Shown one piece after another: positions 1 to 39,196 of a DNA stretch of 62,000 nucleotides; positions within the stretch are counted from its first letter, which is position 1; each line of letters starts with the position of its first letter. Location of the stretch: the NCBI RefSeq assembly GCF_000003815.2, contig NC_049987.1, positions 1,076,065-1,138,064 on the forward strand, written 5' to 3'. The notes below the pieces were generated by a model, which ran no database searches, was not told the origin of the DNA, and was given only the letters and a program-made list of their open reading frames with translations. The translations under genes and the position numbers were made by a program. The stretch is from Branchiostoma floridae. Its lineage: Eukaryota > Chordata > Leptocardii > Amphioxiformes > Branchiostomatidae.

Positions 1-223
1 TAGAGAGGCAGAGAGGTAGGATAGAGCCCTATTGTCTTTAGAGTCCAGGAATCGGGACCGGCATTCCAAAATGTATGGAAGAGGTCAGAGGTGATGGCTA
101 GCAGGGCAGGGGTCTACAGCCTATCCATTGGGTATCTAGTTAGGACCGTGTTAGCACTTGACAGGCTGTAAACAGAGCCAGAACGCACCAGTACTAAAAC
201 ACACCAAAAACAGCAAAATTTAA

Positions 224-916
224 TAGAGTCCATTCCAAGACACCATGGGGGTTTTCAGGCGATATTTGTAATGTCTGAATTATTTTGAATAAAAGAACAT
301 CTGAGCCATATTAATTTTTTTTTTAAATTGACTAAGAAAATATTTATCTATTTGAATTCCTTTGAATATTTCAGAAACATTTTGAAAGTAACTGTACAAA
401 AATATCTTTATTTATAATAATTGTGAAACCTCTGTGTGATTCTTTCACATTTACAAATATTTGTAAACTTTGCCAAATAGTAAAATTAGTTTATTGCCCC
501 CATAAAAGTAAGCCCTATTGTTGCCTCTGTATATTTTTAGATTTCACTGCTGGGCACTGGTGGGTCCTTTGTGGTGGGCCATTGTTGCATGACACCCAAC
601 CATACTTTGCAAGGATGTTCGAATTGCTATCTTCCCAGCCCAATGACCCATTTACAAAATATTGCAAAAAATGGTAGAAAATGGTAAATAATGGTAAAAT
701 GCTGTTATCATTATTTAGAAACCATTAGAAGTATCCAATTCCACATAATGAATATTTCCAAAGTTTTACAGGACCGGGGAAATACTTATTAAGTTGAAGC
801 AGTATTAAAAATATTTCTGAAGAATTAAATGTCCTAGACATATAATTAAAAAAACTTTAAAATCAATTCTAAACAATGGCAACAAACATCCGCACGGTGA
901 CTTGGAATGGACTCTA
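224..916. mobile_element. MITE-like element with terminal inverted repeats
   Basis: The segment starts with TAGAGTCCATTCCAAG (224-239) and ends with its reverse complement (901-916). The inverted match continues inward for about ten more bases with a few mismatches (CACC.TG.GG). The interior is AT-rich with no substantial ORF. TA at both edges is compatible with a TA target duplication, as for Tc1/mariner-type elements, but the superfamily is inferred. A stretch near 510-535 resembles sequence at about 55170-55195, so part of the interior is shared with another repeat. Confidence 0.5.
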
Positions 917-2800
917 TACATAAGCCATAACTCCGTCGCCATGCCAATGTATTTTGATTGCCACACTTTCTCATTTGTTTATTCATTTTCCATTAAGTTT
1001 AAAAAAATTACACAAACAGTACAAAACTGAACAGATGAATCATCCCTTTGAAGATGTGTTCCTTACAAAGAAAATTTATAAATTTATAAATATTGAAGAA
1101 GCATAGTAAAAAAAGATGCAACTTAAGCGTTACATGAAAATCCCCACTTACCCCGATGCCTCTCCAGTTTCCCTCTTCGAGACGCAATAAGATATTCTGT
1201 CTTTCATAAAATAATACTAGCTTCAAGGAGTTGACATTTAATCTTTGAAAAGTTCTTGACTGAAAAATAAAACGTTTGCCTAATACAATTATCATATTTC
1301 TCACATCATATTGATATATTTGTCTCCAAAAATGATTATAAAACCGGTCAGTTGAATAACTAAGCTTTATTCCTGTAATAACCTTTCCTGCATGCACTTT
1401 TCTCCAGAATGGGACATCGTTAATACATTTATAAAAACATTTACATAACTCTTCTCATCACTGTTTCAAAAAGAGCATAGATAAGTTTTAGATTCCAAAT
1501 TCGTAACATTCTGCTTGTAAATATTTATATAGCAGATGGAACTTAAAGTATCACGATGATCCATTGTAGATTTTACAAGGACTTATAAAAACTGATGTAA
1601 GGTATGGATGTGTCAAAATAATCAAATCAAGATAGTCTGATTTTGTGAACAACTGTAGCTCGGTTCATAGATAACATGAAAAAAATTGTAAATCATTTAT
1701 AAAGATATTTTTTTCTAATCAAGAGTGCATTACGAATAATAGGTCTACCATCAATGTTGATTCTTGAGTTCTTCCATAGAATCTGTTGTCGTACACTAAC
1801 TGGCGTCTCGGATTCTGTATATTGAAATTTACAACAGGCAGCTAACGCTTCAAAAAGAAAAAGCCTTTTAACTTACGAAAAGTAATTGATGACAGTTGAA
1901 AAAAGGGTAACTGCAAGCTCAAGTGTGGGTTATAGTCTATCACCATCGTGATGATAACCATTCAGGTTGAAAATACAACTTCGGAATGCACGAAGCTTTC
2001 AAAGTTTGGTCGAATACACGTAAGTTAATCAAATTCAAACCACCATTTTCTGTTGAGTTATAAACTTGAGCTATAAGGCTGCTTTTTTTGGACCTTCCTC
2101 CCAAATAAACGAAAATATCGTTTGTTCATGTCTTCGAAAAAATTAATTATTTGGTGATGGTAAGGTCTGGAGTAAATGTGTAAATCGGTGAACTACTTGG
2201 GAGTTAACAACAGTTATTTTGCCATAAGCGATAACGATTTACCCTTTCATGGACGTAATATTCGGTCCAACTTATCTAACCAAGGTTCTATAGAAGTTTA
2301 AATAATATTCTTATCAACATAAATGTGTATATCTAATTTATATACATCTCCATCTACCCATTGTACAGGTAAGTGGGTAGGTAATTGAAACTTTGAATGT
2401 TTTAAAGAACCTAGTCTTAGAATTTTACATTTTTCTGCAATTAATTCAAGGCCTGAAATATCTAAAAATCGTCAATATCGGATATTAAGAAATGAAATAA
2501 ATCTAGTTTTTGCTGAAATAGAATGTTGGTGTCGACTGCATATTGAGTAACTTTTGAACACTTTACTGGTTGGATCGTATTCTTGCTAGAACTTCAGCAG
2601 CGAGAATTAAAAGAAATTGGTCAATAAACAGCCTTGGCGTACATAAGTGTAAAACGTCATGCACTTGCCCACGTTGGTGTTGATTTTATATCAAGTCTGA
2701 CACCTCCTGCCTTTATTGGAACAGTCCCTGACAATTGCAGCCAACAATGATTGACAGGACGTGTTACGTGAGGCCAACAAAAGTGGCGGACAAGTAGATA
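917..2800. other. Intergenic, no gene seen
   Basis: AT-rich DNA. The ORFs present are short, have no recognisable domain and no splice context. I see no RNA gene or clear repeat. It is upstream of the ANK-ZU5-Death gene and could hold regulatory sequence, but nothing specific can be supported. Confidence 0.5.
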
Positions 2801-2810
2801 GACGGGATCA

Positions 2811-2816
2811 TATAAC
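2811..2816 (+). promoter_or_regulatory. Possible TATA box of the ANK-ZU5-UPA-Death gene
   Basis: TATAAC at 2811 lies 80 bases before the proposed start codon at 2891, which would leave a short 5' UTR. This is a weak match judged only by position and no initiator was confirmed. Confidence 0.25.
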
Positions 2817-2890
2817 CCCTCACCAACCAAAGCACACATCACCAGTGCACTTATACATACCAACAAGGAAGAAAAAATTGAGACTACAAC

Positions 2891-30353
<27,463 letters not shown>

Positions 30354-30485
30354 AAATCCTATGCTCTTTTTAGTTATCGATGTCAACCAAGGCATTGCTT
30401 GCCTCGTAAAGACTTTGTCTTTGTCTGTCAAAACAACAACATGTAAATTTGTTTCTATAAAATAACTAAACGCATAGCAATACCA

Positions 30486-30491
30486 AATAAA
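30486..30491 (+). terminator. Polyadenylation signal of ANK-ZU5-UPA-Death gene
   Basis: AATAAA, 133 bases after the stop codon, just before an assembly gap. No other signal was seen in the 3' flank. Confidence 0.5.
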
Positions 30492-30524
30492 CAAAGGCAC
30501 TAACCCTAGCTTAGGGCAGTTTTA

Positions 30525-30624
30525 NNNNNNNNNNNNNNNNNNNNNNNNNNNNNNNNNNNNNNNNNNNNNNNNNNNNNNNNNNNNNNNNNNNNNNNNNNNN
30601 NNNNNNNNNNNNNNNNNNNNNNNN
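30525..30624. other. Assembly gap (100 N)
   Basis: Run of N. It comes right after the end of the ANK-ZU5-UPA-Death gene and right before a poly-C stretch. Confidence 1.
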
Positions 30625-31770
30625 CCCCCCCCCCGGGGTTGTGGCCCCCCCCCCCCCCCGAGGGGCGAGATCACTAGTGTTTTCGCCCGCCTTTAGGGTT
30701 TTCGCCCCCCCCCCCCCATACCCACCAGTGTTTTCGTCCCCCTCAAGGACATTGCTTCTCGGAGGGTTCTCAAGAGCAACTACATATTAGGATCGCTACC
30801 TGGTACTATACTGCACCTGGGGAGTAACTCTAGGTGTGTTACCTGGCACCTATATGGCACCTCTTTACCTGAAGATGTTATACCTCGAAAGTCGATACTA
30901 TATGGTTCGATGCAAACAAGCCATTGAAATGAAAAAGACACTTTTTTAGGAAAAAGACAGAGCTATCGCGAACGTATAAATCAACAACATCTACGGTACG
31001 GAATAAGTCAGTTACATGTTTTTAATTTGTCACAGTATTTTCTATCTTGTGCAGGAAACATTTCCAAAGCACTAACAAAAACACAAGTGAATAATAGTTT
31101 CTTATTATAAACGCTAACTACGCGCAAGTTCATAAACCTGTTGCGAAATGCTACAAAAACACTGGTAAAGTACTAGTTTTAAGAAACATGGGTAAAACAC
31201 CTGATAGAGTTTCTAAATACTATAAAAACAATCATATTGGAGGTGAAGATAGGCTAGGTGCATAAAAGAAAATGTGCGATATTCTAATGAATACCTTATC
31301 TATATAACTAATAAAGAAATTTCATACTTTTTTCTGGTCAATTCATGGTAGAGGCTTCATATTTGAGATTTATACATGTAGGTTGTTTGAGGACAGGTGA
31401 ATACAATTAAATAAATCTTATGTCGAGACTCAAGTATATGCAATAATGGGAATACAAAGACCCAACCCTCCTTGTCCGAAACAACTTCGACTGTCTTATC
31501 ATCATGTAATTACGTTAATATTTATACTATGGATGGAGTTATGTATCAGACTCGTGTACTTATATCATTCTGAAAATGCATTTTGTGATTTATACCAATC
31601 AACTTCTAAAATATTATGTAAACCCGTTTTTGGGGTGGGGGGGGCGAAATCGCTAAAGGGGGGCGAGATAGGGGGGGGCGAGATCACTAGCCGGGAAGGG
31701 CGAGATCGTTAGCGATTTTTAGATCGCTAGTGATTTCGCCCCCAGGGGGGGCGAGATCGCTGTCACACCT
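30625..31770. mobile_element. G/C-run bounded repeat with GCGAGATC motifs
   Basis: GGGGCGAGATCACTAG occurs at about 30663 and again at about 31675. Inverted versions (CTAGTGATTTCGCCCCC) are at 31728. A hairpin of two 19-base arms lies at 31698-31741. Poly-C runs mark the left part and poly-G runs the right, as in a long inverted repeat element. The left end is lost in the gap, so boundaries are uncertain. Confidence 0.45.
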
Positions 31771-33240
31771 GTATCAAACTATATGGAATCTGTTTCAAGT
31801 TGTAAATAAAGCTTTCTAAATATAAAATGACAAAACTGTAGCCTCCAATGGCAATCAAAAGCAAAGTACAATTAGTTAAACTGAATAGTAAGATGTCTTT
31901 GTTACAAGACGTAACAAAACGATGATCAGATATAATGAATGCTATATAGCAATACAAAAATGTAAACATTTGTCTTTGATTATTTACGTTTTATTGCTGA
32001 TTCAAGCAAAATACAGGATACTAACGTAGACCTGTGTATTATAATCATTGTGGTAAACAAAAATCATGCCCAGTGTTGACAAACATGAATATGTGTAGTT
32101 AATAGCAAGTAATTGTGAAGTGCCTTTTTTGCTTTTTTGTGGTAGGAAATATTCCTTAATCTATCTTTGTCTACAGGTATGCATAAATCTTTATTCATCT
32201 ACATATTTACTTAAAGCCATGCTGGAGAACAGGTCTAAGAGTACAGAAACGTAAGTAGTAAGTCACTATACTTCTGGTTTATATAATACCTTTACTAGAT
32301 CAAAATGCGATCCACTGTATGCACACACATAAAATATTATATTTTTTTTCTATATTTCCTCTATGTATAAAGGGAGAGAGATTCGATGTCCATTATAACC
32401 TTAACAATATGAATTCAATTTATTAGTGCTTGAATCTTAAATGTGGCTTAGGGTATATTACGTGTAAATGTTTCTTTACTTTGTCGAAAATTTTGGTTCG
32501 TATTGAAGAGATGTTAGATATGTAAACACTATGGTAAGTAATTGGGAAAAAGATAAAGCTTGAACTTAAGCGTTGTTTTTCTTGTCTTCCATGGGTTTTA
32601 ATCATTGTAGCAAAAAGGCGTTATCAAATACAGACAAGAATCCGGCAATTATTCTATATCTTTCCTTCCCGAGTTCTTTGTTCTCTTTCATTCTTACTTG
32701 CTACATTACCAGGCGTTATCACACCATGGTAGCTAACATTTCGACTTAGTATGCCCCTCTGTCTTTACACCCCCAGGTGAAATGTAATGATATTCATTAA
32801 ATTTTTTCGCACACACAGAAATGACGCACGAAGCTTCTGCTGTCTGATATTGCATGTATTATTACATAATAAAGGATTGAATTTTGTAATTTAATATCTG
32901 CCAAGTACACCCGAAGTAGGGGTTTACGTAGACGAGACCGTGATGCATCTGTAAAAGATAAAATCTCGAAATGGTCCTTTTTGAAGTGCTGAATAATCTG
33001 TCAATGACCTGCAAGGTTTACAAAGTTAACAATGACCAATGAGGTTAATTGGTTTTATTTGTCATTGAGTATAGGGAAATGATAGCTCTAGGAATAATAT
33101 ATTCCCAAACACAAATAAGTAAAACAAGTAAGCATCTAGTATCTCAACACTATACATCCTTGAAGACTATAAAAATGTATCAAAATGACGGATAAAATAT
33201 TGTTGAATTTCATTGATTTAAATTTTCCGTCTAACACTTG
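31771..33240. other. Intergenic, no gene seen
   Basis: AT-rich DNA with no ORF of note, no repeat structure and no splice-consistent coding blocks. Confidence 0.5.
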
Positions 33241-33249
33241 TCAGATAGA

Positions 33250-33672
33250 TCAGCACACTGTGCTCCTATTAGAACTAGGTACTTCTAAGGTATATTCGAA
33301 ACACAGTACCGGATGATCCTTCGTCAAAATCGTGGTTGTCAAGTAGTCAATTTTGGTATCTTTGTTGTTGATATGGATATTTTGAGCCGCAATGTCATTG
33401 TCACTTTCGTAGACTTAGTCATATTGTTGATGCCATGTTCGTAGATGTGATTGCCTTATAATTAGTTTGAATGCTGATCATTGGCGTTCCCGCAAATGTA
33501 TTGTGGATTATGTTGTTTTTATGATTCTTGTTCAAGAGTTGTGGTCACTCTCGTAACCAATAACATCTTTGTCCATGTTATCATTGTCATTTTGTCGCAC
33601 ATGTAAGTTTTCTTTCCAATCCATATGGTCATTTTCATCAGCGTAGTACACTCGTTCTCGTTGAAATGTAGA
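33250..33672 (-). pseudogene. Degraded receptor-tail repeats
   Basis: On the minus strand short frames read DENDHMDWKENLHVR, QNDNDNMDKDVIGYESDHN, GNHIYEHGINNM and VYESDNDIAAQN, which resemble the 17-residue tail repeats at 34641-34790. Frames shift and stops intervene. Either the distal part of the same LRR receptor (with the 34130-34229 gap between) or a second broken copy. Confidence 0.45.
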
Positions 33673-34129
33673 AAATGGCAGGGTCTAAAAATAAATCGGC
33701 TTTATTTTCGTTGAAAACTACCTGGTTGTTTTCGGTCCCATTGGTAATGCATCACAGGGTAGATAACGTTTGTAACAACAGTAAACTTAACTCTTTTTCT
33801 TCAAAAGGAGTAACATTATTGGCTACATCATTTAAGCATAAGTTGACGTCCCTAGGGACATTTAAAAAGTGAGCAGCATTTTTTGCACCGGGTCAGACAG
33901 AATGCTTAGAAAGCATCAAACAATGGTAACGTTTGTTACAGTCATTTCTGTACAAAATTTTGTAAGCAAGGTGTGATACAAATGGCAGTCAATGACCCTT
34001 TTTTGTTTCTTTAGTAAACCAGAAAAACTGTAAAGCGTCACAAAAACGGCCATTTCCAGTCTTATACGTGAAAAATATAACCTTGGTGAAAATATAATCG
34101 TACCCGTGGTGGCAATGTTACAGAATCTG

Positions 34130-34229
34130 NNNNNNNNNNNNNNNNNNNNNNNNNNNNNNNNNNNNNNNNNNNNNNNNNNNNNNNNNNNNNNNNNNNNNNN
34201 NNNNNNNNNNNNNNNNNNNNNNNNNNNNN
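34130..34229. other. Assembly gap (100 N)
   Basis: Run of N between the two blocks of tail-like repeats. Confidence 1.
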
Positions 34230-34640
34230 CCTCCTCACACAGCCTCCAAGATCAGTGATAGTAGCGATCTGACGTGATCGGACAGAGGGCCTCAGTAGCT
34301 GGTTTCATCTGCCGAATAATTATTTTGGGAACTGAATTGTTCCACTTTTGGCTACTATTTGAATTCTTCGTATCTTCTCAGCCATTTTTAGGGGTTGAAA
34401 TCCCGCCCGTGGCTATGATAATCTATAAAGCCATGAACCAATATGAATGTTGTGGTGCATCTTTTGTAAAACAAAGAGACCAGTCATGCTGTCTATAATT
34501 TGCTCAATATCAAGTGCTAAAGTCAGGCGACAGCATTTCTGACATTTAAATGAGAACGAGCCAGTAACATCTGTGTGACAAACTGCTGTTTTCATTATCG
34601 TTAACGGCTTGTTGCCTTTGACGTACGTGTAGCTGTTTTA

Positions 34641-34800
34641 GTTCATGTGTTCATTGTCATTCTCATAGACGTGATTTTCACTGTCCATGTTATCAATATC
34701 ATTCTCATAGACGTGATTTTCGTTGTCCATGTTGTCATTATCATTCTCTTAAACGTGATTATCGAGACCTATGTCACCGTTGTCATTTTCATGGTTTGTC
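34641..34800 (-). repeat. 51-bp tandem repeat coding a Tyr-Glu-Asn tail
   Basis: About three 51-nt units (plus strand ATTCTCATAGACGTGATTTT then C..TGTCCATGTT.TCA). In the minus frame each codes 17 residues with Val-Tyr-Glu-Asn-Asp and Asn-Met-Asp. The length being a multiple of three and the kept frame suggest it was under coding constraint. Confidence 0.7.
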
Positions 34801-35917
34801 ATGGTTTGAGTTGTCGTTTCTGCTACGTGGCAGCGGATCCCGGATGTTCTGTAGCGGTATGGTTACTTGTGACGGAAGCAAAGAGTCTTTCGTGGCTCGA
34901 CGCTTGCGTGTACATACCAGAATTACATGTAGACATAGCGTCACTATGACTGCAGTGCACAAGAATTTGAGTAGTATTGGTAAACCGGTGCTGGGTTCGT
35001 ATGCGTGCTAGTCGGGTTTATCATCTTTGAAATGTGTACAGGTTTTCTTTGTGTCGGTTGTATGGGTAGTGGACATGGCAGGGGAAGTTTCTGGCTCCTT
35101 GCTTGCAATTGGTGTCGTCCCTAAGTTGTCGTTAGCTGATTTCCTCGATGGTGGTGGTGGCAGCAATTGTTTGATAGACATTCTTGCTACAAGCAGAAAG
35201 ATCGACTTTGAATAACGGTACGCCGTGTACGTTTTCTGGGGTGTTGCAGACAAAACCAGTAGTAGGGTCTTGCATAAGACTCAAAGACAACGGGTGACCT
35301 TCAAATGGTTTGCATGACTCGCTAAGACCCCCAGAACCACCGCTGCTGATGTGGCACTTCACCAGCGCCTGGGTTAGTTTCTCCTGCGCCTGGGTTAGCC
35401 AGACCATCCGACAGTCACAGCGCAGGGGGTTGCCTTCTACATAGGGTCTATACTGGCTGAACGAATAATGGTTACATCCGGTATAATACCAAGATTTTCC
35501 TCTGAAAAGGTTTCCAACTTGTTGTGATTCACCTTGAGGCCAATCAGCGCTTTTCTATCAGACAAGCCCACGTATGTTATGCGGTTGAATGACAAATCAA
35601 GGAACAGTAAGCTATGCATATTCCCCAGCGATTCCCACGACACATTACTGATGGAATTGTGGGAAAGATTTAACAATTGCAGGCGGGCCATTTGAGGAAA
35701 ATGTTATCTCGTTATTTTGCAGATGGAATTGGAGAACAAAACAAGCATATTTCGTTGTGATGAAAGAGGTGATATTACGACCTTCGCAGTGCATGTTGGC
35801 ATAGTGATTGTATACGGAAACCTCGTCGCACTCGTATGTTTTAGTAGGATGTGTATTTACCAACAGCAAGAAAGACGCAAACAAGAACGCTTTTATGGCA
35901 TCCATTTTTCTCACCAT
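34641..35917 (-). pseudogene. LRR transmembrane receptor, frameshifted
   Basis: Minus strand, intronless. Order: signal peptide (IKAFLFASFLLLVNTH, 35917-35845), LRR N-cap with Cys, about four LRRs (LQLLNLSHNSIS, LLFLDLSFNRIT, IGLKVNHNKLE), LRR C-cap starting GNPLRCDC with later Cys, a Thr/Ser/Pro stalk (35250-35011), a transmembrane helix (34983-34912) followed by TRKRR, and a tail with 17-residue repeats (NHVYENDIDNMDSE). Breaks: frameshifts near 35695, 35445, 35150 and 34795, and stops at 35008-35010 (TAG) and 34749-34751 (TAA). It ends near 34640 or continues toward 33250. Known: lancelets have a greatly expanded LRR receptor set. Inferred: a surface receptor gene that has decayed; sequencing errors could explain some but probably not all breaks. 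Confidence 0.7.
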
Positions 35918-36332
35918 TCACAAACAGAAGCTTTAAAATTCATTTTGCAACATGAAACAAGTTTTTGAAGAGCGTCTTATCATTCTAATCAACGTGTGAG
36001 CGACGTAAGTTGTCCGTACTGTGTGGAGATGTGATGTAAACAATATGTAGGTGGCAGTGCCTTTTCTCGATGATAAAACCGACAAACACATTGTCTCGCT
36101 GATCACGTCTTTATGATAGGAATCTGTTTTGTCTTGATACTGGCATTGGTTGTGGCCAATCATGAATCTAACAAGAAAAAAGAAAAGGGACATAAAATAG
36201 TTAAGATACTTTTCTTGCAGTTGTTTATTATCATGAAAAATGTGTCTTGGCATTAAAATGATGCCTTATTGTAATCTATAAAAGCTTTGATTTTACATAT
36301 TTTACAAATTTACTAAATTATTTTATCATAGT

Positions 36333-37039
36333 NNNNNNNNNNNNNNNNNNNNNNNNNNNNNNNNNNNNNNNNNNNNNNNNNNNNNNNNNNNNNNNNNNNN
36401 NNNNNNNNNNNNNNNNNNNNNNNNNNNNNNNNNNNNNNNNNNNNNNNNNNNNNNNNNNNNNNNNNNNNNNNNNNNNNNNNNNNNNNNNNNNNNNNNNNNN
36501 NNNNNNNNNNNNNNNNNNNNNNNNNNNNNNNNNNNNNNNNNNNNNNNNNNNNNNNNNNNNNNNNNNNNNNNNNNNNNNNNNNNNNNNNNNNNNNNNNNNN
36601 NNNNNNNNNNNNNNNNNNNNNNNNNNNNNNNNNNNNNNNNNNNNNNNNNNNNNNNNNNNNNNNNNNNNNNNNNNNNNNNNNNNNNNNNNNNNNNNNNNNN
36701 NNNNNNNNNNNNNNNNNNNNNNNNNNNNNNNNNNNNNNNNNNNNNNNNNNNNNNNNNNNNNNNNNNNNNNNNNNNNNNNNNNNNNNNNNNNNNNNNNNNN
36801 NNNNNNNNNNNNNNNNNNNNNNNNNNNNNNNNNNNNNNNNNNNNNNNNNNNNNNNNNNNNNNNNNNNNNNNNNNNNNNNNNNNNNNNNNNNNNNNNNNNN
36901 NNNNNNNNNNNNNNNNNNNNNNNNNNNNNNNNNNNNNNNNNNNNNNNNNNNNNNNNNNNNNNNNNNNNNNNNNNNNNNNNNNNNNNNNNNNNNNNNNNNN
37001 NNNNNNNNNNNNNNNNNNNNNNNNNNNNNNNNNNNNNNN
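36333..37039. other. Assembly gap (707 N)
   Basis: Run of N. Translated frames across it are meaningless. Confidence 1.
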
Positions 37040-38555
37040 TTTTTTCTAGTACAGGTACACCGACACTTTTCAACAATTGTTCTTACCAGAAAATATCTGC
37101 ACATGCAAATACACCAGTCATGTAGGAAATCCAGAGTGCATACTTGACTCTGCTTTGAAAAACCACATGATTAACTCTGTAAAACACTCTATCATGTGTA
37201 AATTAGACCTGGAAAGAAGTATTTCATGTAAGACACAATCCTTACCATTCAAAGTGTGTTGCTACCGCAGAGTTCTCGACATCATTGACAGCACACGCTG
37301 AGCAGGTACGACTTGAAGTGAGCAGGAACAGAGTTTTTGTGGGGTGGTTGTCTCAAAGTATCTGACACAAGCACAATCTGCTTTTCCAAGAAGCCTTCGC
37401 GGACCTTTTGTTTAGTCATCGTGACTTGAACTGTTAAAAAATGATTTGTCTGGGCGTGGGTGGGAGAGGTACGTGACTTGGCCATGTTTACAGTCTCAGT
37501 TGTATTAGAAAAAGTTTTTATTCAGATTGTACATTTTAGAGAAAAACTGAGTCAGCTTTCAATTCTCATGTCGAAGTGTCATTTTTGGTACCGCCTGCAT
37601 AACTTTATCCGCGAGGTACCTAGTCTATATCCGTTACATTTACAGTTTTTTTTTAAATATTATGGCGACAGCCGGTGGTTTCTAATTCCACTTTCTTAAA
37701 ACCTTTCAGCTTAAAACCACTTTTTGTGAACTTGATATCCCAGAAACTATGTAAATGCAACGGATATAGATGACCCCCTACGAAACAGGTAAACCAGTGT
37801 TAAAATAAGTTTCATCTTATTCATATAATCTAAACGAAGGCTAATATTCCGAAATATGCTAGACTACAGTAAGAGGTCAAATAAGAATAGTCAATAAAAT
37901 TATAAGTAATAAAGTAAAATACATCTTTTTTTGTATTTTAAATGTTTTGTTTTATGTTGATAATGTTTTTCTCTGTATGCCAAAATAAATTAAATTAAAG
38001 CCCCCTTGACGCACGGATATCATCGAAACCATCGTAACTATGTATCTTTAACACTTCTATCATTATTTGTCAAGACGCAGATGGAGCGGTTACGTGACTA
38101 AACAAAGTGCAAGTTTATTTAAGGCAACGAAATTTGGATGACAGATTTTTTTAAACACGCTTATCCAGGCACTATTGAAAAGTAGATGGGAAACTAATTC
38201 TGGAAAGAGGTAAGGAGAGGAGAGAGGATGTGTGTGTGTGCATGTGTGTGTGAAGAACACTCTAATATTTATAAATTTGTTTGAAAGCAGCACCAATTAA
38301 GCAATTTGCATAAATTCAACAATTAAAAAATCAAAGAAGTTTATTAACATAGCAGACTTAATGTAACATGAAATGATCCTTAATAGTCGCTAAACTTGGA
38401 ATATTTCATTAAAAAGTGTCGCATGGACGCAAATTCGAGAATACTAAAATTATCTTTTTTTTAAATTATGTGAATAGACAATTTTAGAGAAAAAACGCCA
38501 TTGCATTTGGCAAACTTTGCACTGTGTGAAGAACTTGATCAAAGAGACTTGTTAT
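37040..38555. other. Intergenic, no gene seen
   Basis: No domain-bearing ORF. A short TG-rich tract lies at 38228-38252. Confidence 0.45.
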
Positions 38556-38559
38556 TAAG

Positions 38560-38945
38560 GATTGCTGCTTGATATAGTAAAGATCTTGTGTGTCTTTAAG
38601 TTCTGCATTTCGGACGTGTATGGTAGTTGGAAGTGCGTAAATTTCTGTCGTAATGAATTATGAAGTGCAATGGGTGATCGCTTGGCTGCATCTGATTAAA
38701 CAATGTTACCTTACATCTAGACTAAAGAATGGGCAGGGGACTTGACGCCGGGATGTTGTTGTGTTTGTAGATGATACGCCAATCTCTACACTGGACGCGT
38801 TCTAGAGTGTTTATTTGAGAGTTACCCACGAACACAACATGTACATTTCTAATACTGGTCTAACTAGGGTAGTGTAAACTGTGATCAGGTCATCAGGTGG
38901 CATGCCGAATTTAGCCAGTAAACCAAGGAAGTGTAAACAGATAGA
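38560..38945 (-). pseudogene. LINE reverse transcriptase tail fragment A
   Basis: Minus strand reads FGMPPDDLITVYTTLVRPVL, then TLERVQCRDWRIIY and, after breaks, HPLHFIIHYDRNLR, the common C-terminal motif chain of non-LTR reverse transcriptases. Multiple stops. Related in style to fragments at 41.9 and 43.0 kb. Confidence 0.65.
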
Positions 38946-39139
38946 AACTACGCGTATACATGTTATAGGGACAGGTGAGGATGTTCCGGTGGGTAATGAG
39001 AGCACGTGGACTGCTCTAAAGCAGGTGCAGGAATGCGAAACCAGGTCAGGAGCGCCCTCACTTTATGTTACTATCTATAGCACTACACCTGTCCCGCGCG
39101 CCAGGGCCAGGTGGTCAATTGACTCAATTTAAGCGGAAA

Positions 39140-39196
39140 CCAATCAGGGGAGTTATGCAAATGAACACGTATTCTAATGAGGCAAAGGTATAAAAG
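39140..39196 (+). promoter_or_regulatory. Promoter-like block: CCAAT, octamer, TATA
   Basis: CCAAT at 39140-39144, ATGCAAAT octamer at 39155-39162 and TATAAAAG at 39189-39196, in typical spacing and order. A start near 39220 would be expected. No host ORF follows; an AATAAA lies at 39828-39833. It may be the promoter of a retroelement terminal repeat or of a lost gene. Confidence 0.45.

Noticed and set aside
423-677. 84-codon plus ORF
   Set aside because: It lies inside the inverted-repeat element and has no recognisable features.
36313-37104. Long minus-strand ORFs of about 250-263 codons
   Set aside because: They consist almost wholly of N from the assembly gap.
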